DNA from: an uncultured Clostridia bacterium
Lineage (GTDB): Bacteria > Bacillota > Clostridia > Monoglobales > Monoglobaceae
Assembly: GCA_910580105.1 (NCBI GenBank)
Contig: CAJTWN010000002.1
Coordinates: 251,245-315,244, forward strand
DNA length: 64,000 bases
Direction: 5' to 3'
Shown: positions 14,931 to 24,051 of the stretch, piece after piece
How positions within the stretch are numbered: the first letter of the stretch is position 1
How the letters are laid out: each line of letters opens with the position of its first letter
The notes under the pieces: model-generated
Databases searched by the model: none
The model's input: the letters and a program-made list of their open reading frames with translations, nothing else
What the model was told of the DNA's origin: nothing
Position numbers and translations under genes: made by a program

Positions 14931-17375
14931 ATGAAAAAGATAGCAGCAGTTTTAATTATTGTTGCAATGCTGTTTACGCAGGCTGTTGTATTTTCAAGTA
15001 ACAATTCTGAAGCAATTCCAGCGAGTGTAAAAGTTCTTGCAATAGGTAACAGTTTTAGCGCTGACTCTATGCAGTGGCTATATAATATTCTTACAGATAT
15101 GGGCGTTGAGGAGGTTATCCTTGCCAACCTTTTTATCGGCGGTTGTACGCTTGAAACTCACGCTGGAAATGCCAAAGAAAATGCTGATGCCTACACATAC
15201 TACAAATGCGCAAAAGATACAGACGGAACATGGCAGACAATTGAGGGTAAAAAATCTATCCTTTATGGTCTTGAGGATGAGAATTGGGACTTTATCTCGC
15301 TTCAACAGGCAAGTGGTCAATCAGGTTTACCATCATCATACGAACCTTATCTTACACAGCTTATTGACTATGTAAAGGCTGTAAGACCAAATGCTAATTT
15401 ACTTTGGAACATGACTTGGGCATATCAAGCGGATAACACGCATGGCGACTATGCTAAATACGGCAGCAGTCAAAATGTTATGTACCGCTCAATAATAAAT
15501 GCAGTACATACAAATATTATAAACAATAATAACTTTTTTGCAATTATCCCTTGCGGTACAGCCGTTCAGAATATGAGAACATCAACATTCGGTGATACAC
15601 TCACACGCGATGGATATCATATGGACAAAATTTACGGCAGATATCTCCTTGGTGCAATGTGGGCAAAGATAATTACAGGCGGTGCAGAGCTCACAAACCT
15701 TACAGGTGTTCCTGAAGATAGCGGTAATATTGACTCGGTTACTCTTGACATCATCCTTGAATCTGTAGAAAATGCCTATAAAACACCTTTTGTAGTTACA
15801 AACTCAATTTACAAAGCAATGGATGATGAAACCGACTATGCAAACGAGATTGCAAACAGCTTTGTTGATGTAACAGAACAGGGGGCATACGATACATCAT
15901 CAGGTATCTTTACCTTTCACAACGGCTGTGTGGCACGGAATGCGGTCGATGTCGCATATCTTCCTGAGGCAGCTGCATCTCTTGAGGGAAGGAACTGTGC
16001 ATATGTTGACGACAGGTTTTATGTTCCGCAGCTGTTTTTAGACTACGCAAACGGAACGAAAAACTACACACCACTTACAGACGGTTTATTTGATGTTAAT
16101 ATTGATGTCATCAAAGACACCAACGATATTTGGAAGGGCAGAATTGATCTTACAAACTATCTTACAGCTGCTAAGGCAGAAGGCAAGATAACATTCAACT
16201 CCCCTTTATGTATAAAAGGTAAAGAGATAGAGATCGCATCTTCACCTGATAGCTTAACATCAAGTGTTACTTTTGACATTCCTGTAATCAATACAGAGGA
16301 TAACTACTACAATTTTGCATTTGATTTTGTAACAGGCGGTAAAACATATTCCTATGACATACAAAAGGCTATATCTTTTGCAAGCTCTGCAAACGGCATT
16401 ACAATTGATGGTGTTATCTCTGACGGCGAGTGGACCAATGCCTATGCTTTGGTCATCGATAAAGAGGCACAGGCAACAAATCTTAATGATTGGGCAGGCA
16501 AGGACGATATATCAGCTAAAACTTACATCGCTTGGGACAACGATCGACTTTATTTAGGCGGTACAACGATTGATAATAATTTCACAACTGCTGAAGCAAT
16601 AAACGCACTTTGGAACGGCGACAGCATTCAGTTTGGAATATATCATGATAATGAGAATAACCACTTTGTTCCAGGCGAAGCAGGCCGCAACTTCCACGAA
16701 ATCGGCCTTGCCTCTATTGACGGAGCAGCGGGTGCATACAAATCAAAAACACAAACAAGCGATACCAAAACTGGTGAAATTACAGATGCCGAGGTTGCTG
16801 TTAAAAATGATGGTATAAAAACCGTTTATGAATTCAGCATCAAGTGGAGCGACCTTTTGGGTTATAATTATACTCCAAAAGCAGGTGATGTTTTAGGCTT
16901 CTCGGTGCTTTATAATGATAATGACGGCAACGGCAGACGCGGCTGGGTTGAATATGGCGGCGGTATTGGCGGTACTAAAAATCCGAATGAATTTTCACAG
17001 CTTTATCTTATGAACAACAACATAGCTCCAAATGAAATCAGCGTCTATGTATATGGCAAAAAGTTAGCTTTTGATCAGTCTCCTGTTCTAGTGAACGACA
17101 GAACACTTGTTCCTTTAAGAGCAATTTTTGAGGAACTTGGAGCCGTTGTAACATGGGATGATGAAACCGAAACTGCTATGGCTGTTAAGGATGACACACA
17201 AGTCACTATCAAAATCGGCAGCAATATTATGATGGTAAATGACAAAGAAATTGCCATTGACATTCCTGCACAGCTGATAAATGACAGAACGCTCATTCCG
17301 CTTCATGCCATTGCAGAGGCATTTGGCAATACAACAGACTGGGTTGACGAGACACAAACGATTCTTATTTACTAA
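14931..17375 (+). CDS. Secreted DUF4886 SGNH-like protein with CBM9-like and stalk domains
   Basis: An 814-residue exported protein. Start ATG 14931 follows GAAAGGTGAT and begins a normal signal peptide (MKKIAAVLIIVAMLFTQ). Residues about 30-280 match the DUF4886/SGNH pattern: VLAIGNSFSADSM (block I with Ser), GGCTLE, WDFISLQQASG, and the late DGYHMD that supplies Asp and His. A middle region (about 490-700) reads as a CBM9-like beta-sandwich (ITIDGVISDGEW ... AWDNDRLYLG ... WNGDSIQFGIY). The C-terminus (about 705-814) is a copper-amine-oxidase-N-like stalk domain with two VLVNDRTLVPLRAI-type repeats. It is likely an extracellular glycan esterase held at the cell surface. A terminator follows. 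Confidence 0.85.
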   Translation: MKKIAAVLIIVAMLFTQAVVFSSNNSEAIPASVKVLAIGNSFSADSMQWLYNILTDMGVEEVILANLFIGGCTLETHAGNAKENADAYTYYKCAKDTDGTWQTIEGKKSILYGLEDENWDFISLQQASGQSGLPSSYEPYLTQLIDYVKAVRPNANLLWNMTWAYQADNTHGDYAKYGSSQNVMYRSIINAVHTNIINNNNFFAIIPCGTAVQNMRTSTFGDTLTRDGYHMDKIYGRYLLGAMWAKIITGGAELTNLTGVPEDSGNIDSVTLDIILESVENAYKTPFVVTNSIYKAMDDETDYANEIANSFVDVTEQGAYDTSSGIFTFHNGCVARNAVDVAYLPEAAASLEGRNCAYVDDRFYVPQLFLDYANGTKNYTPLTDGLFDVNIDVIKDTNDIWKGRIDLTNYLTAAKAEGKITFNSPLCIKGKEIEIASSPDSLTSSVTFDIPVINTEDNYYNFAFDFVTGGKTYSYDIQKAISFASSANGITIDGVISDGEWTNAYALVIDKEAQATNLNDWAGKDDISAKTYIAWDNDRLYLGGTTIDNNFTTAEAINALWNGDSIQFGIYHDNENNHFVPGEAGRNFHEIGLASIDGAAGAYKSKTQTSDTKTGEITDAEVAVKNDGIKTVYEFSIKWSDLLGYNYTPKAGDVLGFSVLYNDNDGNGRRGWVEYGGGIGGTKNPNEFSQLYLMNNNIAPNEISVYVYGKKLAFDQSPVLVNDRTLVPLRAIFEELGAVVTWDDETETAMAVKDDTQVTIKIGSNIMMVNDKEIAIDIPAQLINDRTLIPLHAIAEAFGNTTDWVDETQTILIY

Positions 17376-17429
17376 TAATATAAGCAGTATAAGGTTTATA
17401 ATCAATTAAATAGTGAATCATTTAAACTT

Positions 17430-17473
17430 ATGAGGCAGGAACAGTCCGATTTTGGCATTCCTGCCTTTGTTGT
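17430..17473 (+). terminator. Terminator after the DUF4886 gene
   Basis: Inverted repeat AGGCAGGAA / TTCCTGCCT with a 14-base loop followed by TTGTTGT. Confidence 0.7.
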
Positions 17474-17902
17474 AATTAACATTTTTTCAATTTGAAGAGG
17501 CCGTTTTGATTAATATTATCAAAGTGTACATAACCACGCACCTCATATTGTGGAATAATTGTCTCAAATATCCCGTAATACAATCAGAGGCTCTTCTTTC
17601 ACACAATAGCTTTCCTTCCGTATTTCCGATCAAATGCTATATAATATTAACACGTTTAATCCTTACGAATATTCTTCAAGTTTCGTTAAAGTATCATCAT
17701 CAAGGAATACTTTAAAGAAATATCTTCTGGATTGTTCGAGGGGCATCCTATTTTTTCTTACCCAATAACTTCATCTCACTTTTATGGGGCGTTAATATTA
17801 TAACTTACCTCCCATATATATCAGAACCAAATACTTAAAAAATAAAATGTACTCTATATATCGTCACGCGTTTCTAAATACTATATATGGTAATAAAAGA
17901 AA
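17474..17902. other. Intergenic stretch, nothing recognised
   Basis: AT-rich sequence between two genes that point toward each other. A 69-codon open frame at 17506-17715 has no ribosome binding site and no protein-like composition and is not called. Confidence 0.5.
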
Positions 17903-17940
17903 ACTGACTCCGCTTTAAAACGGAATCAGTTTTTTTCTTT
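17903..17940 (-). terminator. Terminator of the ABC exporter gene
   Basis: Hairpin AAACTGATTCCG / CGGAGTCAGTTTT read on the minus strand, with poly-A/T on both sides, so it may work in both directions. Confidence 0.85.
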
Positions 17941-17955
17941 TATTCTGCAGAAGTA

Positions 17956-19698
17956 TTATAAATCCTGATACATTTGATACAAATCACTATACAACCCATT
18001 CTGTTTCATAAGTTCTTCATGACTTCCCTGCTCTTCGATCCCATCCTCTGTCAAAACCAAAATCACATCTGCATTCCGGATGGTCGTCAATCGGTGTGCA
18101 ATGGTAAATACCGTCCGGCCAACAGCCAATTTTTCCAAAGAACGCTGCACAATCCGTTCACTTTCATTATCAAGCGCGGAAGTTGCTTCATCCAAAATCA
18201 GAATCGGCGGATTTTTCAAAAATACCCGTGCAATGCTGATTCTTTGTTTCTGTCCGCCAGACAACTTTATCCCCCGCTCCCCCACATATGTATCATATCC
18301 ATATGCAAGCGCTTCAATAAATTCATCCGCACCGGCCATTTTGGCTGCACGCTGAACTTCCTGCAAAGACGCCCCGGGCTTTCCATAGGCAATGTTATCA
18401 TAAATTGTCCCGGAAAATAAATAGACATCCTGCTGTACAACGCCAATCTGAGAACGCAGAGAGGATAACGTCACCGATTTTATATCAATGCCGTCAATTG
18501 TAATCCTTCCGCCTGTCACGTCATAAAATCTTGGAATCAAGTTACATAACGTCGTTTTTCCGCCGCCGGACGGTCCAACCAAAGCAATACTCTGTCCGGC
18601 CTTTATTTGGAGATTAATACCGGCCAAAACCGATTTATGATCGTCCTCATAACAAAAATGTACATCTTCAAACGCTATATTGCCCTTAACTTCTTTCAAT
18701 TCAACTGCATTTTCACTGTCCACAATATCTATGGGAGAATCCATAACCTCAAGAAAACGTTCAATCCCCGTCATCCCACGCTGAAACTGCTCTGTAAATT
18801 CAACAATTTTTCGAATAGATGCAAGCAAGGTAGTCACATAAAGAAGATATGCCGTAAAATCACCCGGCGTAATCTTTTTATAAACCAAAAACAATGCGCC
18901 GACAACAACCACAATAATGTACATCAATCCATCAAACAAACGGGTTGTTGCCTGAAACCCTCCCATATATTTATATGAAAGTTTTTTCAGCTGCAAAAAT
19001 TTTGTATTTCCCGCCTCAAACTTTTCTCTTTCCAAAGGTTCATTGGCAAAAGATTTGACAACACGAACTCCCAGAAGGCTATCCTCAACCTGCGCATTTA
19101 TTTCGCCTGTCTGCTCTCTGTTCTGTTTAAATACCATCCGCATTTTTTGATTAAAGCGTTTTGTACATACCAGCATCAGCGGCAAAGTTGCAAAGATAAG
19201 CAAGGTCAGCGGTATATTCACGCCGCACAAAATGATAAAAGAGACTGTAATTTTCAACCCTGCAATAAAGAATTCCTCCGGACAATGATGTGCAAATTCG
19301 GTAACATCAAATAAATCACTTGTTATTCTTGCCATCAATTGGCCAATCTTATTGTTTGAAAAATATGAAAAGGACTGGCGTTCCAAATGTGCAAACAAAT
19401 CCCGCCGCATATCTGTCTCAATCTTTGCGCCCATTACATGCCCCCGGTTCGCCATATAATAATAACTTACTGTATCAATCACCCGCAAAACCAAATAAAA
19501 TACGCCAATTTTCAAAATCAAAGAAACGGTCAATGCCGCAAAATTATTAATGGCAGTGTCCGTAATATACCGCACCAACATTGGAAATACCAATTCACAC
19601 ACCGTAGTCAGGGCAGCACAAAACAGGTCAAAAATTAAAATTGACCGATATTTTTTAAAATAAGGAACAAATCTCCGGATTAAATAACGAACTTTCAT
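17956..19698 (-). CDS. ABC-type exporter, fused membrane and ATPase domains
   Basis: A 580-residue half-transporter of the MsbA/BmrA/YknUV type that works as a dimer to export lipids, drugs or peptides. The N-terminal ~310 residues hold six predicted membrane helices (IRRFVPYFKKYRSILIFDLFC start). The C-terminal ATPase has Walker A GPSGGGKTT, Q-loop region GVVQQDVYLFSG, signature LSGGQKQR, Walker B ILILDEATSALD and the switch His in IAHRLTT. Substrate cannot be read from the sequence. It stands alone with its own terminator; many related exporters occur as gene pairs, but no partner is adjacent. Confidence 0.93.
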   Translation of the reverse strand: MKVRYLIRRFVPYFKKYRSILIFDLFCAALTTVCELVFPMLVRYITDTAINNFAALTVSLILKIGVFYLVLRVIDTVSYYYMANRGHVMGAKIETDMRRDLFAHLERQSFSYFSNNKIGQLMARITSDLFDVTEFAHHCPEEFFIAGLKITVSFIILCGVNIPLTLLIFATLPLMLVCTKRFNQKMRMVFKQNREQTGEINAQVEDSLLGVRVVKSFANEPLEREKFEAGNTKFLQLKKLSYKYMGGFQATTRLFDGLMYIIVVVVGALFLVYKKITPGDFTAYLLYVTTLLASIRKIVEFTEQFQRGMTGIERFLEVMDSPIDIVDSENAVELKEVKGNIAFEDVHFCYEDDHKSVLAGINLQIKAGQSIALVGPSGGGKTTLCNLIPRFYDVTGGRITIDGIDIKSVTLSSLRSQIGVVQQDVYLFSGTIYDNIAYGKPGASLQEVQRAAKMAGADEFIEALAYGYDTYVGERGIKLSGGQKQRISIARVFLKNPPILILDEATSALDNESERIVQRSLEKLAVGRTVFTIAHRLTTIRNADVILVLTEDGIEEQGSHEELMKQNGLYSDLYQMYQDL

Positions 19699-19839
19699 AA
19701 CACTTTCCTTTTCAAATTACACATTTATTCTTCATTATAATGTAAAAATCCTCAAAAATCAAGGGGTGTTGAAAGAACACAATAAATGAATAAAGCATTT
19801 ATAAAATATCTTATTATTAAACATTAGCATATCAGTATA

Positions 19840-19868
19840 TTGACAAAAATATTAGAGCATAGTATAAT
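19840..19868 (+). promoter_or_regulatory. Perfect consensus promoter
   Basis: TTGACA (19840-19845), exactly 17 bp, TATAAT (19863-19868). It drives the 38-residue ORF and probably the CNNM/CorC gene after it. Confidence 0.9.
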
Positions 19869-19906
19869 TCCAATAATTTCAAATCAAATAAAGGAGGTAG
19901 AAAGCT

Positions 19907-20023
19907 ATGGAAAACGACAGCGAAGAAGATACGTGGCCCTTAAATGGTTCACAATATTCAAAACGAAGTCTTCATAAAATAAATGAATATTTATTCCTAT
20001 TCTATCACAAACTGAAAAAATAG
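19907..20023 (+). CDS. Small 38-residue protein upstream of the CNNM/CorC gene
   Basis: ATG 19907 is preceded by a textbook AAAGGAGGT 8 bp away and by a perfect consensus promoter, so translation is likely. The protein starts MENDSEEDTW (acidic) and ends in a basic, aromatic tail (FLFYHKLKK). It resembles nothing I know. The stop lies 50 bp before the TTG start of the CNNM/CorC-type protein, so both are probably on one transcript. It may be a leader peptide or a small partner of that membrane protein; this is a guess from position only. Confidence 0.6.
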   Translation: MENDSEEDTWPLNGSQYSKRSLHKINEYLFLFYHKLKK

Positions 20024-20072
20024 CATTTCCTTCTTAATTGCAAACATATTATAAAATTTAGGAGGAATTATT

Positions 20073-21383
20073 TTGAACATATATTGGCAAATCCTTTTAC
20101 AAATCATTTTAATCGCTTTGAACGCAATTTTTGCCTGTGCTGAAATTGCCGTTATTTCATTTAACGAAAACAAATTAGACCAGCTTATTCTCCAAAATAA
20201 TAAACGTGCGCTTAAATTGGGACATCTCACGCAGCAACCAGCACGTTTTCTTGCAACCATACAGGTTGCAATCACTCTGTCCGGATTTTTAGGCAGTGCT
20301 TTTGCGGCTGATAACTTTGCGGATCCATTGGTACGCTGGCTTCTTCATCTTGGACTCACGATTCCTGAAACCACATTAAATACCATTGCCGTTATTTTAA
20401 TTACAATAATATTATCCTACTTTACCCTTGTATTTGGTGAATTGGTTCCAAAACGCCTTGCAATGAAGAAAGCCGAACAATTGGCGCTGGGTATGGCCGC
20501 ACTTCTTTCCATTGTATCCAAAGTATTTGCCCCTATTGTATGGCTGCTCACCGCATCAACAAACCGGATTTTAAGTCTTTGCGGTATTGATCCCAATGCA
20601 GAAGAATCGGATGTAAGTGAAGAAGAAATCCGTACAATGGTTGATGCCGGAAGCCGCAAGGGTGTCATTGATACAGAAGAAAAAGAATTCATCCAAAATG
20701 TTTTCGCCTTTGATGATTTAAATGTTGGTGCATTTGCTACGCACCGAACAGAACTGCATATTTTATGGACAGATCAAACGATTGACGAATGGGAAAAGAT
20801 AATCCATAAAACCCGTCATTCAATTTATCCCGTCTGCAACGAAACCATAGATGATATTTGCGGAACATTAAATATTAAAGATTATTTTGGCCTTTCAGAT
20901 AAATCCCATGATAATGTGATGAAAAATGCTGTCAAACCGGCGTTATTTGTCCCTGAAACTGTGCGCGCGGATGTCCTTTTCAAACAAATGAAGCAAACAC
21001 ATCAGCATTTTTCGGTTATACTTGATGAGTACGGCGGCACAGTAGGTATCGTAACGATGAACGACCTTTTAGAGCAACTGGTGGGAGATTTGAATTCCTC
21101 TGAAGAAAACGATTTTCAAAACACAATTGTTTCAATAACTGAAACCAAATGGCGTATTGGGGGAGCGGTTCCTCTGGAAGAAGTTGCAGAAACTGTCAAT
21201 TGCATCCTGCCCATTGACGATTACGATACTTTTGGCGGCTTTGTCTTCGGTATTTATGGTTCAATTCCCCATGACGGGACAGAAATATCCCTTGATACCC
21301 ATGGCCTGCATATAGAAGGAACCATCATTCAGGAACACCGCCTGCAATACGCCACGGTTCATTTACTTTCACCAAAAGATTAA
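20073..21383 (+). CDS. CNNM/HlyC-CorC family membrane protein with CBS domains
   Basis: A 436-residue member of the family once called hemolysins, now linked to magnesium or cobalt transport. It starts at TTG 20073, placed 9 bp after TAGGAGGAA. Order: CNNM/DUF21 membrane domain with four helices (1-about 190, including the conserved VFGELVPKRLAM), a CBS pair (about 200-335: SDVSEEEIRTMVDAG ... FSVILDEYGGTVGIVTMNDLLE), and the C-terminal transporter-associated domain (WRIGGAVPLEEV ... YDTFGGFVFG). The role as a divalent-cation transporter or efflux regulator follows from family knowledge. A strong hairpin terminator follows it. Confidence 0.92.
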   Translation: MNIYWQILLQIILIALNAIFACAEIAVISFNENKLDQLILQNNKRALKLGHLTQQPARFLATIQVAITLSGFLGSAFAADNFADPLVRWLLHLGLTIPETTLNTIAVILITIILSYFTLVFGELVPKRLAMKKAEQLALGMAALLSIVSKVFAPIVWLLTASTNRILSLCGIDPNAEESDVSEEEIRTMVDAGSRKGVIDTEEKEFIQNVFAFDDLNVGAFATHRTELHILWTDQTIDEWEKIIHKTRHSIYPVCNETIDDICGTLNIKDYFGLSDKSHDNVMKNAVKPALFVPETVRADVLFKQMKQTHQHFSVILDEYGGTVGIVTMNDLLEQLVGDLNSSEENDFQNTIVSITETKWRIGGAVPLEEVAETVNCILPIDDYDTFGGFVFGIYGSIPHDGTEISLDTHGLHIEGTIIQEHRLQYATVHLLSPKD

Positions 21384-21562
21384 TAACAAGCAGCCATTAC
21401 ATGAACAGCCTGTGCCTTCAAAGGCGCTCTGCTCGTAATAATAAGCATAAATTTGAAATGATTTTGAACTGTGCCATACGGACGTATATACTTTGCACCT
21501 TCTGTTTAAAACAAAATCATTCCTAACTTTACAGAGCCAAATTTTTTATTGACAACCTAAGG

Positions 21563-21592
21563 GCGCCTGATCAGGCGCCCTTTCACTTTATT
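21563..21592 (+). terminator. Terminator hairpin
   Basis: Perfect palindrome AGGGCGCCTGATCAGGCGCCCT followed by TTCACTTT, before the manganese catalase gene. The 180 bp between it and the CNNM gene hold no gene. Confidence 0.85.
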
Positions 21593-21690
21593 TTTTTATA
21601 TTAAACAAGGCCAACAAAGATATCATCTATTTTGAATAAATAATTTGGTAAAGCACAAAATAAAATAAAACTATGTTTGGAGGTACTACA

Positions 21691-22356
21691 ATGTTTAAAC
21701 ATGAAAAACTCTTATTCCATCCTGTTGAAGTTGAGAAACCCAATCCACAATATGCCGCTCTTTTACAGGAACAGCTTGGGGGAGCCAATGGTGAATTAAA
21801 AGCAGCATTGCAATATATGTCTCAAAGTTTCCGCATCAAAGATCCAGAAATTAAAGATCTCTTTTTGGATATTGCAGCGGAAGAACTTAGTCACATGGAA
21901 ATGGTTGCAACCACGATTAATTTGCTGAATGGCCATGATGTGGATGCCGCAAAAGTAAGTGCCGGCGAAATACAAACCCATGTACTTTTGGGGTTAAATC
22001 CGGGTCTGATCAACGCATCCGGTTATTCCTGGACAAGCGATTATGTGACGGTTACCGGTGATTTATGCGCTGATTTATTATCCAATATTGCTTCAGAGCA
22101 AAGAGCAAAGGTGGTTTATGAATATCTTTACCGGCAAATTGACGACAAAAAGGTAAAAGAAACCATTGATTTTCTTCTTAATCGGGAAGAGGCACACAAT
22201 GCAATGTTCCGGGAAGCTTTTAACAAAGTGCAGAATTCAGGCTCTAATAAAGATTTCGGCACAACCAAAGCCGCAAAAATGTACTTCAGTATGTCCGAAC
22301 CATCCCCCGCTTCCGACCTTCAAAATGTTGAAAGCAAGCCTGTTTCATTTAAATAA
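21691..22356 (+). CDS. Manganese catalase (CotJC-like)
   Basis: A 221-residue di-manganese catalase that breaks down hydrogen peroxide. ATG 21691 is chosen because TTTGGAGG precedes it; the in-frame ATG at 21673 lies upstream of that site. Visible ligands of the ferritin-like four-helix bundle are Glu in GANGELKAALQYM, Glu-x-x-His in AAEELSHMEM, and Glu-x-x-His in NREEAHNAMF. The short length without the long C-terminal tail of Lactobacillus enzymes fits the CotJC group, a spore coat component in Bacillus; no cotJA or cotJB lies beside it. Probably oxidative-stress or spore-linked. Confidence 0.93.
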   Translation: MFKHEKLLFHPVEVEKPNPQYAALLQEQLGGANGELKAALQYMSQSFRIKDPEIKDLFLDIAAEELSHMEMVATTINLLNGHDVDAAKVSAGEIQTHVLLGLNPGLINASGYSWTSDYVTVTGDLCADLLSNIASEQRAKVVYEYLYRQIDDKKVKETIDFLLNREEAHNAMFREAFNKVQNSGSNKDFGTTKAAKMYFSMSEPSPASDLQNVESKPVSFK

Positions 22357-22358
22357 AA

Positions 22359-22392
22359 CAAAAAGCTCTCCTCAGAAGAGGAGAGCTTTTAC
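22359..22392. terminator. Bidirectional terminator between Mn catalase and GH26
   Basis: Hairpin AAAAGCTCTCCTC / GAGGAGAGCTTTT with A/T tracts on both sides, located between convergent genes. Confidence 0.9.
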
Positions 22393-22398
22393 ATACTT

Positions 22399-23763
22399 TT
22401 ATTGCCACGGCGCAAAATCAATTGTATATTCCTTTGCATCCAGAAGAACACCGCCGCCCAACTTTTCAACACGTATGGTATGCTGCCCATATGGAACTGT
22501 TTCACTGTCAATGGTATACGCATATGGCGGATACATACTGCTATACATTTCAACCCCATCAACATAATATTTTACTTCAAGAAATTCTGCTTTAGGCTCA
22601 TAAGCATAAGCGGATAGCTTAATTTCATTTCCCTGATACAGCCCATTGTAAAATTCCGGATATGCCACCGGAGATACGGAAGGATAGCGATTTAAATACA
22701 TTGGATCCATCGTCATGAGCCGGTACAGTTCGGTCATCCCAGCATCATTATAAAAATCATATTTATAAAAGTCACCCTCGAAATAATTATTAAAATGAAT
22801 CATAATTTTAAATTGAGGAAATACTTTAGCAATTTCAGCATAATAACGTCTGACCTGCATACTGGCCCAATCTCTAAAATCGCCGCCATACCGGCCGCCC
22901 TCATAACCAACGCCGCCTTCCGTTATCATTACCGGCTTATGGATATTACAGCGTCTCATAAATTCATCAATTACTTTCGCACGCATCACAGGATTTGCAT
23001 AATCATCCATGATAAAACAAATATTGATTGATTCCGTTGCAGCGCCATGATCTTTATAACCCTGAAAATATTTGAACGAATACAGGCTGCAGCCAATCCA
23101 GTCCACATATTCATCTCCGGGATAAAACATTTCCAATGTTGTGTTTGCAGAACCGGTATCATTCGGCGCCCATACCATCGCAATATTCTCTTTTGTATGG
23201 GCATAATCAGCCACATAACGGAACATGCGAATATAATCATCGGGATCTGTAAAATTATCGTCGATATTCATCTCTTTGCCAAACACCAGCAAAATATCCT
23301 GTCCCCATGAGGCAAGTTCATCAATATAATTCTTTATATAATTTTCATATTCAGCAGGATCAACAAACTTTGTAGCAAAGTTCCAGTTATATCCCCACAA
23401 AACCTCATGACTGCTTGGTACCTCTTCCTTATAAACGCGCGGACAATTCTCATTTTTCAGCTCTTCACTCGGAACAAAGGTATCATATTGTGTATTCAGA
23501 GCGTTTTGTATACCGGGAAAAGTCTTATCATATGGAGTGCCCAAATATACGCCAGCCCGCGGTTCAAATTTTGCCCCATAATAAGGCCAAAAATATTCGG
23601 GACAACCACTTTCCACAAATACTTTGAAATCAGATGTATAAAGCATTTTTTTCATTCTATCATAGTTAATTCCTATCCAATGATCAGAAAATGCGTATGT
23701 GCTCATTTGCATACATAGAATAACTGCAATCAAAAGTACAAAACATGTTTTTATCTTTCTCAT
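22399..23763 (-). CDS. Secreted GH26-like beta-mannanase
   Basis: A 454-residue exported glycoside hydrolase. Signal peptide MRKIKTCFVLLIAVILCMQM, then a TIM-barrel domain (about 28-355). GH26-type signs are the early WIGINYD, the acid/base Glu in LLVFGKEMN, the DPDDYIRMFRYVADYA and NIAMVWAPN blocks, YPGDEYVDWIGCSLYS, and the nucleophile Glu in KPVMITEGG. A C-terminal Ig-like domain (about 370-454, GNEIKLSAYAY ... YTIDSETVPYGQHTI) follows. GH26 enzymes cut beta-1,4-mannan (some beta-glucan). The GH2 beta-mannosidase and cellobiose phosphorylase elsewhere in the window support a glucomannan role. Confidence 0.8.
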   Translation of the reverse strand: MRKIKTCFVLLIAVILCMQMSTYAFSDHWIGINYDRMKKMLYTSDFKVFVESGCPEYFWPYYGAKFEPRAGVYLGTPYDKTFPGIQNALNTQYDTFVPSEELKNENCPRVYKEEVPSSHEVLWGYNWNFATKFVDPAEYENYIKNYIDELASWGQDILLVFGKEMNIDDNFTDPDDYIRMFRYVADYAHTKENIAMVWAPNDTGSANTTLEMFYPGDEYVDWIGCSLYSFKYFQGYKDHGAATESINICFIMDDYANPVMRAKVIDEFMRRCNIHKPVMITEGGVGYEGGRYGGDFRDWASMQVRRYYAEIAKVFPQFKIMIHFNNYFEGDFYKYDFYNDAGMTELYRLMTMDPMYLNRYPSVSPVAYPEFYNGLYQGNEIKLSAYAYEPKAEFLEVKYYVDGVEMYSSMYPPYAYTIDSETVPYGQHTIRVEKLGGGVLLDAKEYTIDFAPWQ

Positions 23764-24008
23764 TCCATAAATGCCCCCTTTTGCTTAGTATAACACGAAA
23801 CAACCAATTTTACAAGGGGCATACTATCTGAATAAGTCCAATAAACCATATAACGCTTTCTTCAAAAAGGTGAAATTGTCCAAATATACTGTAAATTAAA
23901 CAAACAATATTTTTTCCAATCTGGAGTCTCTGTATTTGCAATTCTTTTTTTTTTTAAAAGTTTCTCATTTCTATATCATTCTTCCGTTGCCGCCACATCA
24001 TCTTCCCC
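23764..24008. other. Intergenic stretch
   Basis: About 245 bp with no gene. It should contain nothing beyond leader sequence for the GH26 gene; no clear promoter was identified. Confidence 0.4.
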
Positions 24009-24043
24009 AAAAAAAATTCCTGCCGGATTACGGCAGGAATTAA
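24009..24043 (-). terminator. Terminator of the InlB-repeat gene
   Basis: Hairpin ATTCCTGCCG / CGGCAGGAAT with eight T residues after it on the minus strand. Confidence 0.9.
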
Positions 24044-24051
24044 AACATATC

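Noticed and set aside
17506..17715. Open frame of 69 codons
   Set aside because: No ribosome binding site, no recognisable protein pattern; probably chance in AT-rich DNA.
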